Assembly (NCBI GenBank): GCA_947683425.1
Contig: CANTUQ010000078.1
Span: 434,001 to 498,000 of the forward strand
Origin: Excoecaria cochinchinensis
Lineage: Eukaryota; Streptophyta; Magnoliopsida; Malpighiales; Euphorbiaceae
DNA: 64,000 nt
Direction: 5' to 3'
This document shows, piece after piece, positions 1 to 12,200 of the stretch (its first letter is position 1; every line of letters starts with the position of its first letter). Both the position numbers and the translations under genes were made by a program. The notes beneath the pieces are model-generated. The model had not been told where the DNA came from and did not search any database. It saw only the letters and a program-made list of their open reading frames with translations.

Positions 1-3000
1 TAGTAAAAATCGTAGTGTATGCCTCTAGCAAAAGCTTTCTCTTCACTTCACTATCATTAGGCACACACAAACGATTTCTATAGTAGAGCACCACTTCAAT
101 TACAGAAAAATCAGTCTAATCCCCACTCTCAACTACTTCCAGAGCTCGCTGCAACTTAGGGTCATTCTTCTAAGCATCAACAATCAACTGCTTCAGACTA
201 GGCCTAGCTTTCAGCTGGGCAATTAGAGATCCATTAGATGCTACTCTCCACTACCTCACTGCAATGCTAGAACCAAAATCAACTTCCTTCTCAAAGCGTC
301 AGCAACCACATTTACTTTTGCCCGGATGATAGTCCACTATACAATCATAATCCTTGAACAATTCTAACCATCGTCGCTGTCTTAAATTCAGTTCTTTCTG
401 AATGAGGAGATACTTCAAACTCTTATGATCTGTGAAGATCTTGCATGTCTCCCAATACAGATATTGTCACCATATCTTAAGAGCACAATCGCTGCCAATT
501 CCAAATTATGCGTAGGGTAGTTCTGCTCATGCGCCTTCAGCTTCCCTGATGCATATGTTATTACTTTCCATACTGTATCAGAACACAACCCAGACCAATA
601 ACAGATGCATCGATGTACATTGTATACTCTTTATCCAAAATGGGTTGAGTAAGTACAGGAGCTTCAATTAACATTCTTTTTAATTGTTCAAAACTAGCTT
701 GACACCAGTCAGTCCATTCAAATTTAGTTCCTTTTCGAAGTAATTTGGTCAAAGGCGAATCAATAACCGAAAATCCCTTAACGAACCGCCTGTAATATCT
801 AGCTAACCCTAGGAAACTTCTCACTTCAGGCACATTTCGAGGCGGCTTCCAATTCACTATCGCCTCAATCTTAGATGAATCAACTTGAATACCTTCCAAG
901 GAAACAATATGACCTAAAAAGGACACCTCTTTGAGCCAAAAGTCACACTTACTAAGCTTGGAAAATAACTGATGATCCCTCAAAACTTGAAGTACAACAC
1001 ACAAATGCTCTTCATGTTGATGCTTATTCTTCGAATATAACAAAATGTCCTAGATAAACACAATAACAAATTGGTCAAGATATGGCCTAAATAACCTGTT
1101 CATCAAATCAATAAAAGACGCGGGTGCATTCGTTAACCCAAACGGCATCACTAAAAACTCATAGTAGCCATTCCGCATCCTAAAAGCAGTCTTAGCAACA
1201 TCCACATCTTCACTCAAAGCTGATAATAACCAGAACTCAAATCTATCTTAGAGAAAACTCCGGCTCCTCTCAACTGATCAAACAAATCTTCTATCCTTGT
1301 CAATGAATACTTATTCTTCACTATAACCTTATTGATGTACCGATAGTCGATACACATGCGTATGGTACCATCCTTCTTCTTGACAAACAATACTAGAGCA
1401 CCCCATGGAGAAATGCAAGGTCTAATAAAGCCCTTGTCCAATAACTCTTGTAATTTCTTCTTTAATTCTTTCAATTTAATGGGAGCCATTCGATAAGGAG
1501 CTTTAGAAATAGGAACAGTACCCTGCAGAATCTCTATAGATAGCTCCACTTCTCTCTCTGGAGGTAATCCAGGTAACTTTTCTGAAACACATCCACAAAT
1601 TTACTTAATACAGGTATGTCCTGAATCTTTACTTAATAATGCCTAAAATCCAACACTAAAGCCAAATAAACTTCACATCCTTTCCTCATAAACCGTCTAG
1701 CTTGCAAAACTAAAATAACATTACTCAAAGGACTAGAACCCAAACCTTATACAACTATAGAAGACTGATCACAACCTTTAAGCATGACTATTTTTTTATG
1801 ACAATTAACCACAGCCCGGTGCTTACATAACCAGTCTATACCCAAAATCATATCAAACTCATAGAAAGGCAAGTCAATTAGATCAACTGAAAACTCTTTC
1901 CCTTGCACTATCAGGGGACAATTCTTATTCATGCTACTTATACTGACACTATGCCCTAGAGGACTGGTCACACATATCTCATAATCTAACTAATCAGCAT
2001 TAGGAAAATTATCACATATCTTTTTAGAACATAAATATGAGTGTGTGGAACCAGGATCTATTAGAGCATAAAACTCAGTGTCAAAGAGTGAAAACATACC
2101 AGTAATCACCTCTGGAGAATCTTGCTCATCTCGAGACTTCATCGCATACGCTCTAGCTGGCGCCACTGGAGGACGATCCACTATCTCAGAGGGAGCTCCA
2201 TCTCTAGGCCGTCCACCATGACCTCACCCTCTTCCTCTACCACGGCTAGCTTGAGAGGCATTAGATCTCGCTCTACTAACTTCTTGCTCCTCATGGGTAT
2301 TCTCAATTAACTTATGGCAATGAGCCAAAAAATGAAGCAACCTCATGTCAACCAACAGCACTCTTCCGGATGGCATTTATTGCAGTGTGCACATTCCGAT
2401 ACAATATCACCTCTACCACTAAAAGCACCTCTGCCAACGCCAGACACTTGAGATGATCCCTATTGCCTACCTCTCGTAGCAGGGCTATTGGTAGACTCAT
2501 CCAGAGAATTCACTTGAGGATTCCTTGGTCTCTTCCCCAAAGATGAGCCTTCACGAGAGGGATTCCTCTTTTGAGCCCTTTCTCTCAAAATGGCTTTAGA
2601 GTATTTCGCTCATATTTCCGCCTGCACAATCTGGTAATAACTAACCGTTGGAGAGGACATCAAAGAAATCAACATAGCCTTGAGAGACTCATTCAAGCTC
2701 ACCTCAAAATGTTGACAACGGAACTCTTCAGTGAGGACGCCAGGCGGCATATACTTACTAAGCCTACTAAATTCCTTCTCACAATCCTCCACAGACAGGG
2801 CTTTCTGCTTAAGGTTCAAGAATTGAGTCCATCTAGCTTCTTTAAATGCCTTGGTCATATACTTACTATGAAACTCCCGCACAAAGAACTCCCATGTAAC
2901 TGGATCAGGTAACTATGGGTGCCTAAGAACCAATTTCCACCAATCATAGGCAAAACCCTATAAGAGCGACACAACACATTCCACTTCCCTTTTTGGGAAC

Positions 3001-3310
3001 CACCGAATCTCCACCAAAACTCTTTTCACTTTTTCAATCCACAACTCTGCTTTATCGGACTCATCCAAACTCATCCCACAAAAATCCTCTTCTCTAAACT
3101 TCCTTATACTCTCAATCGGAGCTCTTGGCGCCGTTACCCTTTCCAAAACTCTAGACATATCCTGCGATATCTTAAGAATGGCCTCAAAAGGCATGGTTGG
3201 AGCCTCAGGTTGCACCCTCTTAGACTGAGCTGGACCATAAACTGATGGGTCTTGCTCCCGGGGATTAATGCTCTTAGCTTACCCTCAAGAGATCCTCTCT
3301 CAGAAGCCAT
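1..3310 (-). pseudogene. Broken gag-pol polyprotein of element M
   Basis: Remains of one polyprotein spread over several frames with many stops and frameshifts. Gag begins at an ATG at 3310 (MASERGSLEG), continues at 3215-2958 (MSRVLERVTAPRAPIES) and 2882-2610 (LTEEFRCQHFE). A decayed CCHC knuckle (CAHCNKCHPEEC) lies near 2420-2330. The protease shows ALIDPGSTHSY (within 2181-1990) and the downstream ILGIDWL segment (1971-1747). RT shows KKDGTIRMCIDYR and FSKIDLSSGYYQL (1549-1214). The FIDD catalytic box is broken by a stop (FI*D at 1058-1047). RNase H spans about 600-290 (YIDAS, FTDHKSLKYL). The leftmost bases encode the start of integrase (LLYRNRLCVP). It cannot make a functional product. 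Confidence 0.88.
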
Positions 3311-3400
3311 CCTACTGCAAAACAAAAGGACATCCGCATCAGGCCAATGAAATTCTAAACGCATCTCTATTCTATGGTCGCCCAGAAATGTCTAAACCTA

Positions 3401-3414
3401 TGCTCTGATACCAA
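3401..3414 (-). other. Primer binding site of element M (tRNA-iMet type)
   Basis: On the minus strand this reads TTGGTATCAGAGCA, matching the plant initiator-methionine tRNA 3' end as used by most chromoviruses. It sits six bases after the LTR end, where minus-strand DNA synthesis would start. Confidence 0.88.
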
Positions 3415-3420
3415 TAAAAT

Positions 3421-5621
3421 TGTAACACCCCTTACCAATACGTAGGGAAGCTCACTCTCTATAGAGAAGTGAGTGACCCGATAGGCGAGGATTGCTACCA
3501 AGTGAAAATGAAGCATACAGAAAACATTCTACAATATACAAGTATAATCATACATACATAAATACATATAATAGAATCGGGGTTCACCAAAAAGTTTCTC
3601 TTTCATACATCTCATTCAATCATAACAAAATATTTATATAGCTGAGTTGTATTACAAAATCATCCTTACTTGAATACAATTTCATGTCTTACAAAATTAC
3701 ATAACTGTACATACTACAAAAATTACACCATTACAAAACTGATTACAACCCAAAAGCTTACAAAACCTAACACTAAATAAAAACCCATCCTATTGTGTTG
3801 GCCTTGGCTGCTGTGGTTCAGACCGTCCAAAAATCTCCTACCGCTTCCACACCTACACTGATGAAACACCTGTGCTAAGCCCAATGGCTTAGTGGGGAAA
3901 ACAAAAGATGAATGACCACTCACAGTGGACATCAATGCAAATCACATTCACATGGCACATTCATATAGCCAAAGCATCATAAACTTATCCATAAATTCCA
4001 TTCATCAATAATAGCATTTCTCATACATTTCATATATTACCATTTTAATAATTTGCATAATTTCCATAACCGAAACATACATATAGTTACGCCTGCAAAC
4101 TCAAGGAAGTGGATAACAGGTGAACACATAGGTACCCGAAGGCACAAGCAAATATTTTCATTTTTTTTATCTTTTAAAATATATAAGGATCTTAAGTACG
4201 ATCCAAACACATAGGGATTACGAGGATCCAAATGCATAGGGACATGATCAGGGTCCAAGAAACGCATAGGCTGTAGTAAACAGAAGCCTATAGGCATGCC
4301 TATCTATCCACTACGTGACTATTCCAGGCTAAGATATTCATTCAAATATTGCTCACATGATAAAGCATATTATAGTTCAAACATAAAACATGCATAAAAC
4401 ATAAGTGGGAAAACATGTGAAGTGTGACGTTGTGCCCATGATAGAGACTGATTTCACAAAAGATCACGCTCGCGATAGCCATTGCGTACAAGATAGAGAG
4501 CTGGGATGCCTCTATCGCGCTCCCGACAGAGGACTCCTCGACGGAAGCTCGACTGACCAAGCTTTGTCGCGCTCGCGGCAGAGTCAAGCTTCCCACCACC
4601 ATTACCGATCTGCATAGCTCTCCTCATATAAACCTCTACCCAAAACATGAAATTAACCCATAAAACTTCTATACAAACATCATCAACCACTCAAAACATA
4701 TTACCCATTAAATTACCCAAGATTTACACTTAAAGAAGTGATTAAAAATATAAGAAAAAAAAACAATTTGGACAACAAGGTTTAAAAACCCAGAAAATTT
4801 CCCTATTTCCACACAAAATCACTCCTAACCTTTTATACACTAATTTACTACCAAAATCAACTCATAATTATTAAAGCCCAACTCAATCACGCACATAAAC
4901 ATGCTTAATTCCTCAAATTTCTAAAAATTCATATCAATAGTTCAAAAGCAATAGTTACACAATTAACACAAATTCCCAAACCTTTGCTCCTAAGCTCCTC
5001 AAATTCAATTGACAGCACTTCCACCAACCTTTTCCTTCCCTTTTGGCTCTCTAGCAGGAATTTCTGAACAAATCAATCAAACCATACACTCGCTCAATAC
5101 AACTCATAACCAACACATACCAAAATAAACCAGAGAAGAAGAAGAAGAAGAAGAAGAACTCCATACTTTTACCTAATTAACCCTTGAATTGCCAAAATCC
5201 ACCAAGAATTTTAGTAGTTGGAGAATAAATTAACCAAGGAAGAAGGAGGGAGAGGAAGACGTGAGAACAGGAGAGAAAGAGGGCGGGGGGCAAATCTGCT
5301 CACTCACACATTCTCTCTCCTCTCTAAAAGTCATCCATATCCTCTCTTCTCTTTCCTCATCTCTACCCTCCACTTATCATCCATTAATCATGGATTTGAC
5401 AAAACTCACTTCTAATCCTTCTTCTCTTCTCAAAACACACCCAAACCACCATATTAAAAGTTAACTTACAAATATAACCTCTCAACTTTCTAAAACATGC
5501 AATTGAATCCTAATGTCAATAATAATATAAATCAAGACTTTTATAAAAACCCAACACATACTAACATACACATACACTTCAAAATACTCAGGAGTACTAG
5601 GGTACGAGTTGGGGCCTTACA
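3421..5621 (-). repeat. 5' LTR of element M (2.2 kb)
   Basis: Bounded by TGTAACACCCC (3421) and GGGGCCTTACA (5621), so on the minus strand it begins TGTAAGGCCCC and ends GGGGTGTTACA. It contains the shared hairpins CCACT..AGTGG (3916-3928) and CTAAGC..GCTTAG (3875-3892), and CpG-rich palindromic patches near 4465-4580. A GAA microsatellite lies at about 5130-5158. No protein-coding content. Confidence 0.85.
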
Positions 5622-6588
5622 CTAAGCCCAACCCTATAAATCACCTATAAATAGCCTAAATATCAGAATTCTCTACACAAAAGCTGAAAAAGCCAACAGC
5701 CTTATCCTTCACTTCCTTGGCCGAATTGACTTCCCTTGCTTTTCTTCCATCTTTCTTTAATTATCTCCTCATCTCACCTCAAATCTTACCATCCTAATTG
5801 AATTTTAGCTCTTCTACAATATAGTAGAGATGATTGGAGTCCATTTGAAGTGATTGAAGTGAGAAAAACCTATACTTGGAAGTTTGGGTGTAAAATTGAG
5901 GTAAGTGATTTAGGTATTTTTAATTGGGTTCAAGGGTTCCTATAGGTACTTTAAGATGTATAAGTTATGTTTATATGATTATCTTACAAAAAGGAAGCAA
6001 GATTTTGAGTAAATATTGATGTGTGTATTCGGCCTCCTTTAGGCAATCAAGGTGAGGAAGGTTCCTCCAAGGGTAAAGGCAAGGAAAATGAGTATTAAGA
6101 AGTGTAAAGCAAGAATCAAAGGTTAGTGATTGCAAAATCCATCTTTTTCCATGATTTAAGTGTGATTTTAGGTTATGTCTAAGAATAAAGTAGTGAAGTA
6201 TGCATGCTTAATTGAACCTAACCTTATAAATATGCTTAGGAAGGTTAGAAATGATTATCTAGATGATAAAAATGAAAAGACAATATTTTAGTGATGATGA
6301 TGTTATGATGGCCGAATGATTTGCCTTGGAATTTCCATATTATATGTGATGTTTATGGCATATAAATGATGTATAAGTGATGTGTGACATGAGATTTAAT
6401 GAATTTAATGAATAAAGCAAATAAAAGTAAACATGATGGATGATACATACTATGGCCGAATGATGAACATAGAGAAAAACATGATTTTTATGTTTTATGA
6501 TGTCATGCCATGGTATAATTAGGTTAATTAACATGTAATTCAACTAAATGAATGATAAATAAAATAAAAATAATTTATTATGAATGCA
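5622..6588 (+). repeat. LTR fragment F, left part
   Basis: Same family as solo LTR S: the text after the TATA region (TTCGGCC, then the TCTTTTTCC block near 6140) aligns with 27400-27650 of S. A TATA box (TATAAATA, 5646-5653) fits plus orientation. The left end is cut by element M at 5621. The right end is interrupted by element P, whose 5-bp duplication ATGCA occupies 6584-6588, and F resumes at 20423. No coding sequence seen. Confidence 0.72.
6584..6588. other. Target-site duplication of P, left copy (ATGCA)
   Basis: ATGCA directly precedes the LTR start TGTCACACCCC and is repeated directly after the 3' LTR at 20418-20422, proving that P inserted as one unit into LTR F. Confidence 0.92.
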
Positions 6589-6844
6589 TGTCACACCCCA
6601 ATTTCCCCCTAGTAGTTGAGCCATGTGTATGTGTGCATGTGTGGGTGTGTTGGCATGTGTTAAGGGTATTCTTGGGTAATATGCATGTTTTGGGGGCTTT
6701 ATTAGAGTGTGGGTGCACGTATGTTAGTAGTGTGTGCATTAGTGGGATTAGTCTTTTGTGTGGTGTCTTACATGTTGGTAGGGTGTGAGTGACCAAGATC
6801 CACCAAAGATGGGGTGACATGTGGCTAGGGTTTTAGGAAGTAGG

Positions 6845-6852
6845 TATAAATA
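6845..6852 (+). promoter_or_regulatory. TATA box of P 5' LTR
   Basis: TATAAATA about 256 bp into the LTR, followed by a pyrimidine-rich leader. The same box lies at 14141-14148 in the 3' LTR. This is the expected Pol II promoter at the U3/R border, so the leader contains most of the LTR. Confidence 0.7.
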
Positions 6853-7739
6853 GAAGGAGAGAGAAAAATGGAGCAGCCATTTTGCTCTTTCCCGTTTCTC
6901 TCCCTCTTCTCTTTATCTCTTCTTCCTCTTTCTCCTTAAAGTGTGCCCTAGCTTAGATCCAAGTGATTTTTGGTGCAAATTGATCATCTCTCAAGTTCAT
7001 TTTGTAAGTTTTGGTCTATTAGAATGTATTTTAACTTAGAGTCTTTTTGTGTTTGTGTTTTTTCTTAGGTTCCTGGGTTAGAAGTACCTACTCGTGATCC
7101 TAAGGGGAAAGAGAAGGCAAGTGGGAGTGGAGCTTGCAACAAGGAGCATAGAAATTTACAGGCTTGGGAATTTCTTTGTTCTGGATGTATTTCCTTGTGA
7201 TTTTCTAGTAATATGATGTTTGTGAAATGCATGTGAGTTTAAATGTTATAAGTGTTGATTTGATTAAGTCATTAGAGGAGCAAATTTGAGTTGAATGGAT
7301 GTACTGCAAATTTTCTGGATTTTGCTACTGTCGGGCTTTGATTTTTGCTACTTAATGAATTGATTGTATGAAATGAGTTAAAAGTTGTGTTTTGCTGTTG
7401 TTTTGATGCTAGGAATGCTCGATTCAAGGTAAGATGAGGTTTGTTTGGGTTTTGAAGTTTTGGGTGAGCTTTGGAGCCAAGGGAGGTTTGCAGATTTTTC
7501 TGCAGATTTGGAACGCGACTCTCTGTCACGAGCACGACAATCGTCAAGAGCGCGATGATCGTCGCGTGCATGATAGGGGGGTCGGCGAATCCAGGTCCCG
7601 ATCGAGCTACCATCTTTCAATTAGAATTGCCATGGGTACTTTGACGCTTGGTTGCCAATCGAAAGACGGGAAGTTCCCCGATCGAGAGAGAAGGACAGCG
7701 ATCTATGCTTGCGAGGAAGCCAAGTCATGAGACGTGCAT

Positions 7740-8051
7740 TAGAGCACGACTCGTGATATTGTGAAGGGCAGCGATACGAGTCATGTCGTCTTGCATAACT
7801 CGCGTCCCCCTTCTCTTCCTTCACGATCAGCTCTCGACTTTTGGCGATCGGCCAAGGAGAACATCGATACGAGTCATGTCGATCCTGCATGACTCATGTC
7901 CCTTGCTCTCCCTTGTGCGCTCGGCCTTTCGGCCATATGAAGCATCGACACGAGTTGTGTTGACCTGCATGACTCGTGTCCTTTGCTTCTTTTCTCACGA
8001 TCGATCTTCTGGCTACTGTCACGATCGCGACTCTTATCGCGGTCGCGACAG
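7740..8051 (+). repeat. GC-rich hairpin block in P 5' LTR
   Basis: Three diverged units carry a near-palindromic core of the type CGACACGAGTCGTGTCG, at 7772-7788, 7865-7881 and 7946-7962, with spacing 93 then 81 bp. GGCC-TTTC-GGCC lies at 7923-7934. The block ends in a long stem-loop at 8016-8051 (CTGTCACGATCGCGA paired with TCGCGGTCGCGACAG). The 3' LTR counterpart (about 19030-19300) keeps the units but has lost 18 bp of the last stem. Confidence 0.75.
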
Positions 8052-8748
8052 TGACCCTTTATCTGCCCAACCATTATGAAATACTCTGTTTTTCTAGAAA
8101 TTAATTTCAAATCTTTTCTTTCATGGATTTTACTACTGTATGGATTATAACATGCTTATATATGTATAATGGTATGATTTCTTCATGATAAATTATATGT
8201 TATGCTTTGGAACATAAATTATATTCTGTATGACCTGCCAGAGTCAATCTAATGGATAGTTAGCATGCCTAATAGAGTTATTTAGCTGCAGCCCTCTATT
8301 CTATTTGGACCATGATCAGGTCCCCCGTTTGGTTCCTCACGAACCTCAATGTATTTGGATCTTGTTTAAGATCCCCTTTGTAAAATGTTTTTGAATGAGA
8401 AAATGTGATGTTGCTTTTTGATTCGTACTCATAAGGTACCGCCATGCATTCAGTTCGATTCGTACCCGTAAGGTACCGCCATGTGTTCACTCATTATCCA
8501 CTATTGTGAGTCAGCAGGTGTATTGTTTGTTTGTGTTATGCTCATGAGAATGAGAAATCCGATCGACTATGATTATAAGTATGTGAATGTATATGTATAC
8601 GAATGTGAGCATGGACTTTCGAATGTTATGTATGTGAATCAATTATGATCATATGTAATGTGATTATCATCATATGCCATTATGTATGCATTTTGCCTCG
8701 ATGACTAATGTGAATGGCCATCCATATTATTATTATTTGTTTTCCCCA

Positions 8749-8790
8749 CTAAGCATTATCGCTTAGCACGGGTGTTTCATCCGTGCAGGT
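8749..8790 (+). promoter_or_regulatory. Conserved double hairpin plus AGGT in P 5' LTR
   Basis: CTAAGC-ATTATC-GCTTAG (8749-8766) overlaps GCACGG-GTGTTTCAT-CCGTGC (8766-8786) and is followed by AGGT. Matching pairs occur in M, K, L and T with different stem bases that still pair. It lies about 400 bp before the LTR end, probably near the RNA 3' end of the R region. Function unknown. Confidence 0.6.
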
Positions 8791-9181
8791 GCGGATGGTG
8801 TTTAGCTTTTGGGAGAGTCATCGCAAGTCAAGCCAACACAGAGAGTTTTGATGTTAAGACTTAGCATTTATTTTGAGATTCTTTTTATAATAGTGAACTC
8901 TCATTGTATTTATTCTTCTGTTCATCTTCCGCATTGTAATAATGAAAGATGTAATTATTTTGGTAATATCAGAACAGTTATGTAATGAATATTATTATTG
9001 CATCGATGAATGAATGATCCTTTTTATTTCCAAAGTTTTAATTTTTGTTGTATTTTTGTATGTTATATTATGTGGATGAATGTTATTGTATAGATTTGTT
9101 TGGAGACACCATTGCTCATACGGGTTCTCACTCCATTGCGGATGGGTTCTCCTACGTATGGGTAGGGAGTGTTATATTTTT

Positions 9182-9194
9182 TGGTATTAGAGCT
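9182..9194 (+). other. Primer binding site of P (mutated tRNA-iMet type)
   Basis: TGGTATTAGAGCT starts six bases after the 5' LTR. It differs from the canonical iMet PBS TGGTATCAGAGC by one C-to-T change. Confidence 0.82.
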
Positions 9195-9283
9195 CCGGTT
9201 TAGGCATTTTCTGGGTGTTGTTGTGCATAAATATATGTTTAGGATAGTGTTGGCTGATGCGGTTATTTTTGTGTTTATTTTAG

Positions 9284-12200
9284 ATGTCTTCTGATTCAGT
9301 AAGTGGGTCGCTTGAGGGGTCCGCTGAGAGTGTGAATCCTCAAGTAGTAGATCCTTTAGTGTCTATTTCTGCTCAAACACCTAGGGTTCAGCCTGAGGCT
9401 ACAACCATGTCCCTTAAGGAAATGTTAAAGATTTCTTAGGACATGGCTCGAGTCTTAGAGAGAGTGACAGCTCCGAGAGCTCCTATTGAGAGTATGAGGA
9501 AAGGTGGTGCAGGGGATTTTATGGGACTAGTTTGGATGAGTCTGAGTATGCTGAGAAATGGATTGAGAAGATAGAGCGTGTTCTTGATGAGATTCGGTGC
9601 CCTCCTGATAGGCAGGTAGAGTGTGTTATGGCTTTGTTGCAGGGATCCACCTACGATTGCTGGAAATTGGTCCGTAGGCATCCCTAGTTTCCTGATCCGG
9701 TTACTTGGGAGTTATTTGAGGGGGAGTTTACCAGTAAGTATGTGACTCAGGCCTATAAGGATTCTAAGTGAGCACAGTTCTTAAGTTTGAGACAGAAAGC
9801 TATGTCAGTTTTTGAGTTTGAGAAAGAGTTTAACCGTCTTGCAAAGTATGCTCCAGAGGGTGTTCTCACAGAGGAGTTCAGATGTAGGCACTTTGAGGCT
9901 GGTTTGTATGAGCCCTTGAGGGCTATGCTTATTTCATTGATGAGTACTCTGGGTATTGGGTATTATCATATCGTTCAGGCAGCAATGAGGGCTGAGAGAT
10001 CAGAGTCAATTCTGAGGGAGAGAGCTCAGAGGAGGAATCCCCCTCGTGGAGGATCATCATCGTTATCTTCGGGTAAGAGGTCTAGGAACCCGCAGGATGA
10101 GTCTTCTTCAGGTTTGGCTTCGAGAGGCAGGAGGTAGGGTTCTTCTATGAGTTTGAGTTCTGGTAGAGGTGGTTTGGGTAATAGGACTGAGTTATTGGCC
10201 GAGTGTTCTCATTACAGCAAGCGCCATCGGGGTGAGTGTAGGTGGCTCACGGGTGGTTGTTTTCGATGTGGGAGCATTGATCACTTTTTGGGTAGCTATC
10301 TTAAGTTGGGTGAGGCTTCTGGCGATCAGCGTGAGGCTAGCGGAGTTGGATCTAATGCATCGCAATCCAGTCGGACTAGAAGTAGAGGTAGAGGTCGAGG
10401 CGATCGACCTAGAGAGGGAGCTCCATCAGAATCTGTCGAGAGACCTTTGACGATTCCAGCTAGAGCATATGCTATGAGAGTTCGGGATGAGCAGGATGCT
10501 CTGGATGTGATTGCTGATAAGTTCCTACTCTTTGACACTGAGTTGTATGCTCTAATTGACCCTAGTTCCACACACTCATATTTGTGCACGAGTAAGTTAT
10601 TTGATAAGTTGCATGATGTTGATCAGTTAGATTATGAGGTTTGTGTGACCAGTCCCTTAGGGTATAGTGTCAATGTGAGTAAAGTGTACAGGAATTGTCC
10701 TCTTTTGGTTCAAGGTGTTGAGTTTTCTGCGGATTTGATTGAGTTGCCATTTCGGGAGTTTGATCCGATCTTGGGTATGGATTGGTTGAGTAAGCATCGG
10801 GCTATGGTTGATTGTCATTGGAAAGTGGTTGTACTGCGAGATAGAGATCAGTCCTCGGTAGTGGTTAAAGGTTTGGGTTCTAGTTCCTTGAGTAATGTGA
10901 CTTCTGCTATGCAAGCTAAGAGGTTCATGAGAAAAGGTTGTGAAGCATTTCTAGAAGTGGTGTTGGATTCTAAGCGGGATCAGGTTAGGATTGAAGATAT
11001 CCCAGTTGTTAGAGAGTTTGGTGATGTGTTTCGGAGTGAGTTGCCTGGGTTGCCTCCCGAGAGAGAGGTGGAGTTGTCCATAGAGATAGTGCCGGGTACT
11101 TTGCTCATTTCGAAAGCACCTTATTGGATGGCTTCTGTAGAGTTGAGGGAACTTAAGACTCAGCTACAAGAGTTATTGGATAAGGGGTTTATTAGACCCA
11201 GCATATCTCCATGGGGAGCTCCGGTGTTGTTTGTTAAGAAGAAGGATGGTACTTTGAGAACGTGCATTGACTATAGGCAAATTGATAATATCACAGTGGA
11301 GAACAAGTATCCTTTGCCTAGAGTTGAGGATTTGTTTGATCAGCTTAGAGGTGCGGGTGTTTTCTCTAAGATTGATCTTCGGTCGGGTTACTATCAACTT
11401 CAGGTGAAAGATGTGGATGTGGCTAAGACTGCATTTCAGGCACGGCATGGCCACTATGAGTTTCTTGTGATGCCGTTCGGGTTGACCAATGCACCTGCGG
11501 TTTTTATGGATTTGATGAACTGAGTGTTTAGGCCATATCTCGATCGATTTGTAGTAGTGTTTATTAATGATATTTTGGTTTACTCAAAGGATTAGAGTGA
11601 CCATGAAGAACATCTTCGATTAGTGTTGCAAGGTTTGAGGGAGCACCGCTTGTTTGCGAAGCTCAGTAAGTGTGACTTTTGCCTTCAAGAGGTGTCTTTC
11701 TTGGGTCACATTGTGTCAGCTAAGGGTGTACAAGTGGATCGAGCTAAGATTGAGGCGATTGTGAATTGGAAATGGCCTAGGAATGTTCCGGAAGTGAGAA
11801 GTTTCCTTGGTTTGGCAGGGTACTACCGTCAGTTTGTGAAGGGTTTTTCGGTCATTGCTGGTCCTATGACGAGATTGTTGAGGAAAGGAGTTAGATTTGA
11901 ATGGTTGGATAAGTGCCAGGCGTGCTTTGAGAAGTTGAAGAGATTGTTAGTTGAAGCTCCTGCACTTACTCAGCCCCGATCGGGTATGGAGTTTGTAATG
12001 TACAGTGATGCTTCACGAGTTGGGCTCGGATGTATGCTAATGTAAGAGGGTAAAGTTGTGGCTTATGCGTCTCATCAATTGAAGCCTCATGAGAAGAACT
12101 ATCCGATGCATGATTTGGAATTGGCAACTGTGATCTTTGCTTTGAAGATTTGGCAGCATTATCTGTATGGGGAGAAGTGTAAAATCTTCACGGATCATAA

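Larger units (their letters stand above)
1..5621 (-). mobile_element. Element M: Ty3/gypsy chromovirus, truncated at left window edge
   Basis: Minus-strand LTR retrotransposon. Read from right to left it has a 5' LTR (5621-3421), a tRNA-iMet-type primer binding site (3414-3401), then gag, protease, reverse transcriptase, RNase H and the first residues of integrase before the window ends. The order PR-RT-RH-IN defines Ty3/gypsy. Its proteins closely resemble those of element P, whose C-terminus carries a chromodomain-like segment, so a Tekay/Del-like chromovirus is inferred. The rest of integrase, the 3' LTR and the left target-site duplication lie outside the window. The base next to the LTR on the right opens into LTR F (CTAAG at 5622-5626 would be the duplication). 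Confidence 0.9.
6589..9176 (+). repeat. 5' LTR of element P (2588 bp)
   Basis: Begins TGTCACACCCC and ends TGTTATA, where the 3' LTR ends TGTTACA, so the terminal CA has mutated to TA. It contains a TATA box at 6845, a GC-rich hairpin block (7740-8051), the palindromes at 8307-8323 (GGACCATGATCAGGTCC) and 8357-8374 (GGATCTT-GTTT-AAGATCC), a 37-bp tandem duplication around 8421-8490, and the double hairpin 8749-8786 followed by AGGT. Short ORFs inside it are not credible genes. Confidence 0.92.

Noticed and set aside
3401..3414. tRNA-like sequence
   Set aside because: Only the 3'-end complement is present, as expected for a primer binding site; no cloverleaf.
5218..5464. ORFs of 65-67 codons within M LTR
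   Set aside because: Low-complexity GA/CT-rich leader sequence; no conservation in the other chromovirus LTRs.
6552..6820. ORFs at both LTR starts of P (also 13776-14116)
   Set aside because: They begin outside or at the LTR border and read GT-rich U3 DNA; present in both LTRs only because LTRs are duplicates.
10169..10450. Second open frame overlapping the P gag-pol
   Set aside because: It lies in the zinc-knuckle region but in a frame without gag similarity; a shadow of the polyprotein.
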